A DNA stretch of 64,000 bases, taken from positions 1 through 64,000 of the forward strand of contig JABJEI010000012.1 in assembly GCA_018663245.1 (NCBI GenBank), given 5' to 3'. Numbering within the stretch: the stretch's first letter is position 1; every line of letters starts with the position of its first letter. The DNA is from a bacterium (GTDB lineage: Bacteria > Babelota > Babeliae > Babelales > JABJEI01). Of the stretch, positions 27,939 to 36,174 are shown one piece after another. The translations under genes were made by a program, and so were the position numbers. The notes under the pieces are model-generated. The model was given only the letters and a program-made list of their open reading frames with translations. It had not been told where the DNA came from and did no database searches.

Positions 27939-29585
27939 ATGAATAATCAAATTAAAAAAATAAAATACATTGTCGTAACCGGTGGTGTGATCTCAGGCAT
28001 CGGAAAAGGAATCGCAGCTGCATCCATTGGAAGCTTGCTATGCGATACTTTTAAAGTTGTACCGGTCAAATGTGACGGCTATCTCAATACCGACCCCGGA
28101 ACCATGAATCCTATCGAGCATGGCGAGGTTTTTGTGCTTGATGATGGTGGCGAAGTCGACATGGACTTTGGTCACTACGAGCGCTTCCTCAACATATCGG
28201 CTAAGGCCAACTGGAACCTCACAATGGGCAAGGTGTTCAAGCAGATTCTTGATCGTGAACGCCGTGGTGATTTTTTGGGCAAGACGGTTCAATTTGTTCC
28301 TCATGTAACCCAAGAAATCAAAGATTGGATACAGGGAATAGCCAACAACGAACAGCCTGATGTAATGCTTATTGAAGTTGGTGGAACGGTCGGAGACCTT
28401 GAAAACCAATTTTATCTCGAGGCAATCAGACAGCTTGGTCGCGAAGTTGGCCGCCAAAATATGCTCCATGTACACCTAACTTACGTACCTATTCCAAGTG
28501 GCGTTGGTGAACAAAAAACCAAACCCACTCAAATGTCGGTAAGACTTCTTAACGAAAAAGGAATCGAACCGGACATTATCATTGGACGTTGTTCAGAATT
28601 TTTGACCCCCACAGTTAAAGCAAAAATAGCCTCATACTGCAACGTTAACCCTGATTCAGTTATCTCAGGTATAGATGTTGACTGTATTTACGAGGTTCCC
28701 CTTGTTTTTGCCAAAGAAGGAATTGCTAAAGCAATATCCAGTCGTCTTGACCTAAAAATCAACGAGCCTTCACCAGAATGGCGCTCGTGGGTAAAAACGC
28801 TAAAAGATAATCGCAAAAATATTGATCGATCAATTACCATAGCCTTATGCGGAAAGTACACCGCACTCGAAGACTCTTACGCATCGATCATTGAAGCCCT
28901 ACAACACTGCCAAGCAACAATCGACTGCAACATTAACCTAAGATGGATCGAAACAACCAGCATAGAATCGAACAAAGGTGCTCCAACTCGCCTCATGGAA
29001 GGCGTACATGGTATCATCGTGCCTGGCGGATTTGGAACTCGTGGAACTGAAGGTAAAATTGAGATAATTAATTATGCTCGTAAGCACAAGATTCCTTTCT
29101 TGGGAATATGCTACGGCATGCAGCTAGCAGTAATCGAATTTGCTCGTAACGTCTGCGGTCTAACCGACGCTAACACAAACGAAGTCGCAGAAGATGGCAC
29201 AAAGCTTGAGCATCCTGTTGTCGCCATTCTACCTAGCCAGCAAGGAGTTACCGATAAAGGTGGCACTATGCGTCTGGGCGGGCACAACGTAGCAATCACA
29301 CCCGGTACCAAAGCCTACGACCTGTTTGATGAGCAATCAACTGTTAGAAGACGATTCCGTCACCGCTACGAGATTAATCCGGCCTATATTGCAAAACTTG
29401 AGTCTGCTGGGTTATTATTTTCTGGTAAGACACCTGACGGGAGTATCATGCAGATGGTTGAGTTGCCAGATCACCCTTACTTTGTGGCAAGCCAATTCCA
29501 CCCTGAGCTGACTAGCTCATTGCATAAACCGTCGCCCATGTTTGCTGGACTTATCAAAGCCGCACTAAAATTTAAGCAGGCATAA
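27939..29585 (+). CDS. pyrG: CTP synthase
   Basis: PyrG makes CTP from UTP, ATP and glutamine. At 548 residues it is full length. The synthase domain begins VVTGGVISGIGKGIAAASIG, and the glutamine amidotransferase half has nucleophile Cys391 in GICYGMQ (Tyr instead of the usual Leu) and FHPEL with the partner His. It is a single gene; the promoter just upstream may give a near-leaderless RNA. Retaining pyrG suggests the cell makes its own CTP from UTP. Confidence 0.96.
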   Translation: MNNQIKKIKYIVVTGGVISGIGKGIAAASIGSLLCDTFKVVPVKCDGYLNTDPGTMNPIEHGEVFVLDDGGEVDMDFGHYERFLNISAKANWNLTMGKVFKQILDRERRGDFLGKTVQFVPHVTQEIKDWIQGIANNEQPDVMLIEVGGTVGDLENQFYLEAIRQLGREVGRQNMLHVHLTYVPIPSGVGEQKTKPTQMSVRLLNEKGIEPDIIIGRCSEFLTPTVKAKIASYCNVNPDSVISGIDVDCIYEVPLVFAKEGIAKAISSRLDLKINEPSPEWRSWVKTLKDNRKNIDRSITIALCGKYTALEDSYASIIEALQHCQATIDCNINLRWIETTSIESNKGAPTRLMEGVHGIIVPGGFGTRGTEGKIEIINYARKHKIPFLGICYGMQLAVIEFARNVCGLTDANTNEVAEDGTKLEHPVVAILPSQQGVTDKGGTMRLGGHNVAITPGTKAYDLFDEQSTVRRRFRHRYEINPAYIAKLESAGLLFSGKTPDGSIMQMVELPDHPYFVASQFHPELTSSLHKPSPMFAGLIKAALKFKQA

Positions 29586-29612
29586 TTAACTAAAAATGGG
29601 ACAAGGTTAAGA

Positions 29613-30008
29613 ATGATTAAAATTCATGTGCCTTTTTATTTTTTAATATCTCTGCTTCTTTTTGCGCCTCTGCAAGGCGTCAGCCCAACAAAATTCACAG
29701 AAATTTCTGATTCTAAAGCATTAAAAATAATGGAAACTATAGCAACCCAGGTTTTGGCTCTGAGAAAAGGTCGCTTTGGCAACGTCATCGCAATTGAAAA
29801 CCAAATGAGCAAATTACTTTTATATACAAGCAAAAATGTAGAAAAACGTACAGCAACTCATTGTAGTATATATTCAGACCTGGATAAATTAAAAATTCCA
29901 AAACAGTTTCCTGACTTAATAAAGCTACAAAATGCTGCACGCTATAATCACCTTGTACTATTTAACCGTTTTGAGTCTGCTGACCTGAAAATGCGGCGTA
30001 ATGAATAA
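29613..30008 (+). CDS. Small secreted protein (131 aa), paralogue of next gene
   Basis: Not recognised. It has a signal peptide (MIKIHVPFYFLISLLLFAPL ending QG) and a helical mature part with one Cys. The C-terminal half, HCSIYSDLDKLK then AARYNHLVLFNRFE, aligns with HRKLYLDLDS and MARHNQLQIFETFE of the downstream gene, so they are diverged tandem paralogues. The two overlap by eight bases. Confidence 0.75.
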   Translation: MIKIHVPFYFLISLLLFAPLQGVSPTKFTEISDSKALKIMETIATQVLALRKGRFGNVIAIENQMSKLLLYTSKNVEKRTATHCSIYSDLDKLKIPKQFPDLIKLQNAARYNHLVLFNRFESADLKMRRNE

Positions 30009-30519
30009 AAAACTCTCCATGCAAACTCTATTTAGTCTTTTAGTGGCCATATCTGTTTTTGCATCAATGCAAACAATCGGTCCCACATACGACCATAAAA
30101 ACAACTTGTCCATCTCTGACTACCAAGCGCAAGAACTTATCGAATACATAAAAAGTGATGTAACAGAGATAACTTTTGCACAACCCCATGCCAAGGATTT
30201 GCACTATCAAATCTTAAGCCAAAACCCTTTCACGATAAGACAAAACCTTAAAAAGCTACGTGCGTATGAATGTAGAAATAAGAAAAAGCGAGCATCCGTA
30301 CATAGAAAATTATACCTAGATCTTGATAGCTGCATACAAACGCTCAATCAATCAGACAGAAGATGGGATCTATTAAAAAGTAATATTTTAATGGCACGCC
30401 ATAATCAGTTACAGATTTTTGAAACTTTTGAATTCATTAACCAAAAAACAGTGTCTAATCAAAACCTCACAACGACAACTCGATCAAATGTAAGTAGACT
30501 GATACGCACACAACTTTAA
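30001..30519 (+). CDS. Small secreted protein (172 aa), paralogue of previous gene
   Basis: Not recognised. It has a signal peptide (MNKKLSMQTLFSLLVAISVF ASM), then a helical, lysine- and asparagine-rich mature part. It shares its C-terminal pattern with the preceding gene, whose reading frame it overlaps by eight bases, suggesting coupled translation. It lies 29 bases before ruvA. Confidence 0.75.
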   Translation: MNKKLSMQTLFSLLVAISVFASMQTIGPTYDHKNNLSISDYQAQELIEYIKSDVTEITFAQPHAKDLHYQILSQNPFTIRQNLKKLRAYECRNKKKRASVHRKLYLDLDSCIQTLNQSDRRWDLLKSNILMARHNQLQIFETFEFINQKTVSNQNLTTTTRSNVSRLIRTQL

Positions 30520-30548
30520 AAAAGTAATCAACCAGTGATTAGGATGGC

Positions 30549-31148
30549 ATGATTAGTTATCTTGAAGGTACAGTATCGCACTCTGAGCATGACAATATTA
30601 CCGTTCTGGTGAATGGCGTTGGGTACCGAGTCGGCATTGCCCAACCACACGGTTATGGCACACAACAACCTATCAAGATATTTATACATACTCACTGGCA
30701 CCAAGATAACGGCCCCGCACTCTTTGGCTTTAAGCAACTTGAAGAAAAAAAACTGTTTGAGTCGCTCATTAGCTGCTCAGGAATTGGCCCCAAAATGGCC
30801 TTAGGTGTTCTTTCTGAATTCGCCCCTGCCGCTTGTATTGAGCTAGTTCAGGCAGGTGACGTCAAAGCGCTAAGCCGAGTAAGCGGAATTGGAGCCAAAA
30901 AAGCAGAGCACATCATCGTACAACTGCGACCAAAAGTTGCCAAACTTCTGGACTCAGGCCTCGCCTTTGCAGGAGACGCCAACCTCAAAAACATTCGCCA
31001 ACTGGGCCAGGTACTTACCTCTCTCAACTATTCACGCCAAGAGATCTTGGGCGCTACGCAGTACGTTCAAGAAGAATTTAGAGAAACGCAGGCAACCTTT
31101 GATATCCTCATGCGCAAAGCCCTTGCCTACCTCGCACACAAAATTTAA
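30549..31148 (+). CDS. ruvA: Holliday junction helicase subunit RuvA
   Basis: RuvA binds Holliday junctions and loads RuvB for branch migration. At 199 residues it has the N-terminal OB fold (MISYLEGTVSHSE, VNGVGYRVGI), the tandem helix-hairpin-helix motifs (CSGIGPKMAL, VSGIGAKKAEHIIVQL) and the C-terminal helical domain (IRQLGQVLTSLNYSRQEI). The ribosome site is AGGATGGC. ruvB and ruvC are not nearby. Confidence 0.95.
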   Translation: MISYLEGTVSHSEHDNITVLVNGVGYRVGIAQPHGYGTQQPIKIFIHTHWHQDNGPALFGFKQLEEKKLFESLISCSGIGPKMALGVLSEFAPAACIELVQAGDVKALSRVSGIGAKKAEHIIVQLRPKVAKLLDSGLAFAGDANLKNIRQLGQVLTSLNYSRQEILGATQYVQEEFRETQATFDILMRKALAYLAHKI

Positions 31149-31151
31149 TTT

Positions 31152-31206
31152 TGCTTCAAACAGTTCTGCTAATAATGAAGACTTTTAGAAACTTTCTTTG
31201 TACGCA
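31152..31206 (+). repeat. 55-bp intergenic module, copy 1
   Basis: GCTTCAAACAGTTCTGCTAA, then TAATGAAGACTTTTAGAAAC. It matches 57611-57672 in the same direction and 45441-45514 inverted, with only a few differences. Confidence 0.8.
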
Positions 31207-31220
31207 ACTTTCCGATTGCC

Positions 31221-31258
31221 CCTGCATGCCCTTCGTAGCTTTAGCAAAGTAGGGTCAG
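31221..31258 (+). repeat. TTCGTAGC module
   Basis: CTGCATGCCCTTCGTAGCTT, then TAGCAAAGTAGGGTCA. Near-identical copies lie at 49777-49810, 57549-57590 and 57677-57712. It sits 15-20 bases after the 55-bp module, the same arrangement as at 57.6 kb. Confidence 0.8.
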
Positions 31259-31493
31259 CCCCGGCCTTAAAAGAGGATCCAGGACTCAAAACCTTCACCC
31301 CTACGACCTTATTTAAGCTCTATCCGCATTACGCTCTAGCTTAACCTATACGAGGCTACACCACGATTTAGCCCAATTCGCAAATATAAGCCCATTTTAC
31401 CATACATTAGCCATATAAGTATTTCTTATTGACATTATTTTAATTACTGATAGAATAAAGAATGACAATAGGAGCATTAAATGGGATGTAAAA

Positions 31494-33485
31494 ATGAATA
31501 TAAAAAACTTACTTTCAAAGCTCTTACTCGCTGCAACCTTGCTCACAGCCATATCGTCGCAAGCTGCGGTACAGATAGTTGATAATAGCGTAGTAATTGA
31601 TGGCGTAAAGATCACCTCACATAACATCACAGATATACACAACTCTAGTCTTTATGGCACTTTACAAGCATACCCTGCCCATACTAAGCAGCTAATCTCA
31701 TGTGTCACCAAAGACAATATCATAAATATTGACTACTTTATTATCTCAAAAATTATACAAGCAGGCCCAGCTTATACTAAACAGCTCATCTCGTGTATAA
31801 CCAAAGATAATATCTCAAAAATACCTTGGTATGTTATTACGGATATCATCAACAAATACCCTTATTGTGCTAAGCAGCTTGCCTCACACATTAATAAAGA
31901 TAATTTCAAGTCTATAAGTTTCTACATTATTGGTAGTATTCTCATATTGGAGCCAGCCTCCGCTAAACGGCTCGCCTCATACATCACCAGAGACAATATT
32001 ACAGAAATACAAAGCCCTATACTCTTAGAGATTGTCAAAGCATACCCAGCTTGCGCTCAACAACTCGCATCATACATTACTAAAGACAACTTCAAGTCTA
32101 TAAGTGCCCCCATTAAAGGAAGCACAAATTCAACAATTTGTAGCATTCTCAGATTTAAGCCAGCCTTCGCTAAACAGCTCGCCTCATACATAACCAGAGA
32201 CAATATCTCAAAAATACCTTGGTATGTTATTTCGGATATCATCGTAAGATACCCTTATTGTGCTAGAAGGCTCGCCTCGTGCATTACTAAAGACAACATT
32301 GCTGAACTAAACAACCAAGTGATATCTCATATATATAAATATTTATCGCCAACAGAGCAAAAGATTCTCATTAAAACTATCGAACAGGCCTACCCAAGGC
32401 TACATGAACAAGCAACACGTCTAGAAAACTATATCTTTAGCAACTGTGACAGCCCGCTTTGGGCTCTTAAAAATGCATGCCTGTCTAAAACAGGACAAAG
32501 CGAACAACACTACAAAAAGCACCCCGGCAACCCACTATTAAATATGCACGGTCAATCATTTAAAAAAATCTGCCTACCAACACCTGTTAGGCTTATGCTG
32601 ATCAATCTCGTACGTAAAGAACGGACTGAACAAAGCAAGGGCCGATACACCCTAATCCATTCACAAAAAAATAGCTGGACGTTGCGCTCCGACATTTTTA
32701 AGGGATTGATTGAACTAATTATAAAACAACCTATCGGCAACTATCACTTCCTACGATTCAAAGCTGATGATTGTACACACCACACGTTTAGCATGCCACT
32801 AAATCAACTCGATCATCCAGACGAAGATCATATGATATTTATGAACCATGCTTTGCATGGAAACACAGATCAATCAGGTGAGTCATCTTTTAGCTATTTT
32901 GTTCGCAATAAAAACTGCCAAGATAACCACAGACCCCTGAAGGAACTGTTTGCCAGTTTTGGTATGAGCCATTATTACAAAAAATATAAAACTGGCTTTG
33001 AACGGCTAGAAAAAATGACCAATGAGAGTAACTATGGATCACTTCTGCTGTTCTCATTCACGCCAAAGTTACTCAAAAAGTCAACTCACGTATCAGCACC
33101 AGAAGGCTACAAACGAACAGTCTATGTCAACTGGCACGAAACTGACAACATCATCACGATTATGGATGCACTTCGCAACAATGCCAATCAAGTAACAGAT
33201 GATAACCACCTTCAATACTTCGCCATTCTTAATGACCTAGAAGATGGGTTGCTAAACCCTTGGAACAAGGGCGTGCGAATGTACACCTACTGCCCCGCAC
33301 AAACAGCAAAATATAGACGACTTCTAAGAAAGCTATTTCAAAATATCGCAAAAGATATTGCTGCTAACAATGACGACCTGAGTACCGCACACAAGGCCAT
33401 ACTCAAACTATATCCCTGGAAGCAACCAAACCGATTTAAAAAAATAATATCACAATCAATACACTATTTGCGCAGCAAGCTTTAA
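31494..33485 (+). CDS. Secreted protein with 31-residue repeats and conserved C-terminal domain
   Basis: Not recognised. It has a signal peptide (MNIKNLLSKLLLAATLLTAI ending SSQA), then about seven tandem repeats of about 31 residues over 50-270, each like YPxxAKQLASYITKDNIxxI with a trailing helix; they look helical. Residues about 364-660 are a domain shared with the next gene, with invariant KERTEQSKGRYTL, LRF-ADDCTHH, IFMNHALHGN, GSLLLFSFTP, LLNPWN and YCPAQTAKYR. No known catalytic motif is evident. The conserved polar residues suggest an enzyme, perhaps an exported effector, but that is inference. The ATG at 31494 follows GGGATG. Confidence 0.82.
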   Translation: MNIKNLLSKLLLAATLLTAISSQAAVQIVDNSVVIDGVKITSHNITDIHNSSLYGTLQAYPAHTKQLISCVTKDNIINIDYFIISKIIQAGPAYTKQLISCITKDNISKIPWYVITDIINKYPYCAKQLASHINKDNFKSISFYIIGSILILEPASAKRLASYITRDNITEIQSPILLEIVKAYPACAQQLASYITKDNFKSISAPIKGSTNSTICSILRFKPAFAKQLASYITRDNISKIPWYVISDIIVRYPYCARRLASCITKDNIAELNNQVISHIYKYLSPTEQKILIKTIEQAYPRLHEQATRLENYIFSNCDSPLWALKNACLSKTGQSEQHYKKHPGNPLLNMHGQSFKKICLPTPVRLMLINLVRKERTEQSKGRYTLIHSQKNSWTLRSDIFKGLIELIIKQPIGNYHFLRFKADDCTHHTFSMPLNQLDHPDEDHMIFMNHALHGNTDQSGESSFSYFVRNKNCQDNHRPLKELFASFGMSHYYKKYKTGFERLEKMTNESNYGSLLLFSFTPKLLKKSTHVSAPEGYKRTVYVNWHETDNIITIMDALRNNANQVTDDNHLQYFAILNDLEDGLLNPWNKGVRMYTYCPAQTAKYRRLLRKLFQNIAKDIAANNDDLSTAHKAILKLYPWKQPNRFKKIISQSIHYLRSKL

Positions 33486-33672
33486 ATAAGCGTCAAACAA
33501 TACCCATCCAGATTCGTTCTTCAAATTAAGCCCTGACTCTACCTGTTTTCATACTACCCACGCACAATTACAAATCATTTCAGATAGGCGATCTTCTGCT
33601 TTTATTTACTTTTTTATTATTTGTGATAGTTTAAATAGTAATAACATTGATAGTCCAATTTGGGGGTACTTC

Positions 33673-35310
33673 ATGATTGTTCATAAAAAAATTCTAGCTT
33701 ATAGCCTGTTTTTCTTAGGTTTACTGGGTGTCCAACAGACACTTCTTGGAGACTTCTGGGTATCTAATGGCCACTTATTCTCTGACTTTATAAACGTCAC
33801 ATCCGATAATATTTTGGATCTTACAGATTCATGTGATGATGTTCCCAACGCTGTTTGCGCACAATACCTGACTCGATGTATAACCTCAGACAATATCTCT
33901 GATCTATCACGAAGTACATACATAATAGAACATATACTAGAAGTAGATCCTGACTGCGCTCAACAACTTACCCGATGCATAACTCTAGAAAACATCACTG
34001 AGATTAATAGCAATATTCTTTCCGAAATTATCAAACAAGACCCTGATTGCTCCAAACAACTTACCCAATTCATAACCCTAGAAAATATCACTGAAATTAA
34101 TAGCGATATTGTTTCCGAAATATTAAAAGCTGATCCAACAAGTTCAGCCCAATTTATGGTCAAAAACATTAAAGAGCTGCCAAGCGAAGTAATCATTGCT
34201 GCCTGTACGGCCCTAACACCGATAGCCAGGACAATTGTCACCAGGGCCATTCAACAGGCATGTCAAGACGCTCCTAAGTGCGAATCTATCATGGAGAACG
34301 CCATTCACAACTTCTCTCTCAATAAATTAGCTCAGCATTTTGGGTATACACCCTGCTCTGCAACCAACACACCCTACAATCAACTTAGTGAGCAACATTT
34401 CAGTAAAAACATACTCAACTCTAGCGAAAATCAACTGACCGAATCACCTATTCCGCTACCAGTTAAATTGACGTTGATCCAGCTTATACGCAAAGAACGG
34501 ACTGAACAAAGCAAAGGCCGCTATACCCTGCTACATGCACAAAAAACTGGCTGGACCCTGCGTGCAGATATTTTTAAACGATTGATTGAACTCGTTTCTG
34601 GGCGATCAATAGGTGACTACCACTGCCTGCGCTTCCGAGCAGCTGATTGCACACACCACTCATTTGATGTTCCCTGTAAAGACTTTGACTCTCCCGACCA
34701 AGACCACCTGATTTTTATGAATCATGCCCTGTTCGGCAACTCAGACTATTGGCGCGGCGAATCCTCCCTAGCTTACTTTTTAAACAACGCAAATGTATGT
34801 AGTGACTGCAAGCCTCTCAAAGAGTTGTTTAGCGAGTTCGGTCTTGATAATCATTACGATAAATACAAAGAACGTTTTGATCAGTTAGATACCATGCTTC
34901 AAAGCGATTTTGGATCTCTTTTACTGTTTTCGTTCACACCTGAGCAACTAAACAAATCTGTATACATATCACACCCGTGTGGCTACAAACGAACTGCAAT
35001 TATAAGTGGATGTGAGACAAACTGCGTTAGCGAACTTCTAGACACACTACGAACCGATGCAAATCGGGTACTTGATGACAACCATCTTGTCTACTGCGGA
35101 ATTCTAAATGACCGAGAAGATGGATTGTTGAACCCATGGAATCTTGGCATGCGGACCTACACATTCTGCCCAGCACAAACAGCCGCATATCGACAGCTTA
35201 TGGATGATACTTTCAATGATATTGCGCGTGATATTATTATCAAACAAACCTACATGCACACAGCGCACCAAGCTGCACAACAACTCTACCCGTTTGCATG
35301 CTTCGCTTAA
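33673..35310 (+). CDS. Secreted paralogue with 31-residue repeats and conserved C-terminal domain
   Basis: Not recognised; paralogue of the preceding gene, 187 bases downstream on the same strand. It has a signal peptide (MIVHKKILAYSLFFLGLLGV), about four repeats of the DPDCAQQLTRCITLENITEI type (65-165), then the same C-terminal domain (about 263-540) with KERTEQSKGRYTL unchanged. Repeats have diverged in number and cysteine content (C in most units) while the C-terminal domain is well kept, suggesting the domain carries the activity and the repeats the binding. A TTTGGGGGTA ribosome site precedes the ATG, and a terminator follows. Confidence 0.82.
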   Translation: MIVHKKILAYSLFFLGLLGVQQTLLGDFWVSNGHLFSDFINVTSDNILDLTDSCDDVPNAVCAQYLTRCITSDNISDLSRSTYIIEHILEVDPDCAQQLTRCITLENITEINSNILSEIIKQDPDCSKQLTQFITLENITEINSDIVSEILKADPTSSAQFMVKNIKELPSEVIIAACTALTPIARTIVTRAIQQACQDAPKCESIMENAIHNFSLNKLAQHFGYTPCSATNTPYNQLSEQHFSKNILNSSENQLTESPIPLPVKLTLIQLIRKERTEQSKGRYTLLHAQKTGWTLRADIFKRLIELVSGRSIGDYHCLRFRAADCTHHSFDVPCKDFDSPDQDHLIFMNHALFGNSDYWRGESSLAYFLNNANVCSDCKPLKELFSEFGLDNHYDKYKERFDQLDTMLQSDFGSLLLFSFTPEQLNKSVYISHPCGYKRTAIISGCETNCVSELLDTLRTDANRVLDDNHLVYCGILNDREDGLLNPWNLGMRTYTFCPAQTAAYRQLMDDTFNDIARDIIIKQTYMHTAHQAAQQLYPFACFA

Positions 35311-35342
35311 ATACATAAAATCATAGCGTCTAGCACAATCTT

Positions 35343-35386
35343 GGAGATCTCTGGTAAATATAAGCCGGAGGTCTCCTTCTTTTTTG
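35343..35386 (+). terminator. Intrinsic terminator after the repeat-protein pair
   Basis: GGAGATCTCTGG and CCGGAGGTCTCC form a 12-bp stem with G-T pairs and a 10-base loop, followed by TTCTTTTTT. Confidence 0.85.
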
Positions 35387-35472
35387 CTATGGAGCCACTC
35401 CTGGCCAAATAGTCTAAAAAACTACTTGTATCTAAAATAAAAACAAAAAATTACACAATTCTTCGTACACTT

Positions 35473-35481
35473 TGGTATAAT
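35473..35481 (+). promoter_or_regulatory. Extended -10 promoter of the 35518 ankyrin gene
   Basis: TGGTATAAT, identical to the elements before pyrG and trxA; the start codon is 37 bases downstream. Confidence 0.6.
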
Positions 35482-35517
35482 TGAGCCATATTATAAACGA
35501 AGCTCAAGGTAGGCGAC

Positions 35518-36174
35518 ATGCTCAATAAATTATTTTATAAAACAACTTTGCTTATCTTAGCTGCACTAACAACGATTGTTGTACATACCGGCCCAGAAGA
35601 AAATGCGGCCCTACTTAAAGCTGCTTCCGACGATTTTAGCCTAAAAGGTGTAAAAAAAGCCCTCTCAGATGGCGCCGATATAAATGCTACAGACGAATAC
35701 AACCGAACAGCACTACAGATAAGTTTATATCGACACAGTCTCAAAATTCAAACAGATAGCGCGCTAGAAATTGCTCAATGCCTCATCAAAAATGGCGCCA
35801 AAATTGACACCATGAACAAATGGGGTTGGCCACCACTTGATGAATACCAAAAACCTCAAGTTCTACAAAAAAATGATGTGGATAAATGTAATAAATTGCT
35901 ACAAGCGGTTAGAAATGGAAATCTTGCAAAAAGCCAGCTTTTGATCAAAGCCGGAATAGATTCAAACTCCAAAGATAAAAATAGCGGCGATACTCTGCTT
36001 CACATCGCTGCAGAAAATGGCGATTCACAGCTGGTCAGCTACCTACTAAACCACGGTGCAAAAAACACAACTAATGCTAAAGGTTGGCTGCCATTTGAAA
36101 GAGCTGTTTTAAACGGTCACCGCACAACAGGTAACATTATTCTACAGTACAGGCCACTAAAAACAGACTCTTAG
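35518..36174 (+). CDS. Secreted ankyrin-repeat protein (218 aa)
   Basis: It has a signal peptide (MLNKLFYKTTLLILAALTTI, ending VVHTG) and then ankyrin repeats across the rest: VKKALSDGADINATDEYNRT, AQCLIKNGAKIDTMNKWGWP, KSQLLIKAGIDSNSKDK and SGDTLLHIAAENGDSQLVSY. Unlike the other ankyrin proteins of the window it has no C-terminal extension. The stop overlaps that of the convergent Ddl fusion gene by three bases. It is probably an exported protein-binding factor. Confidence 0.88.
   Translation: MLNKLFYKTTLLILAALTTIVVHTGPEENAALLKAASDDFSLKGVKKALSDGADINATDEYNRTALQISLYRHSLKIQTDSALEIAQCLIKNGAKIDTMNKWGWPPLDEYQKPQVLQKNDVDKCNKLLQAVRNGNLAKSQLLIKAGIDSNSKDKNSGDTLLHIAAENGDSQLVSYLLNHGAKNTTNAKGWLPFERAVLNGHRTTGNIILQYRPLKTDS

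Larger units (their letters stand above)
31149..31493. other. 345-base gap of repeat modules
   Basis: Contains in order the 55-bp module (31152-31206), the TTCGTAGC module (31221-31258) and part of a GGATCC palindrome (31252-31283, diverged). The last 100 bases are AT-rich and probably hold the promoter of the 31494 gene. No coding frame was found. Confidence 0.65.
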
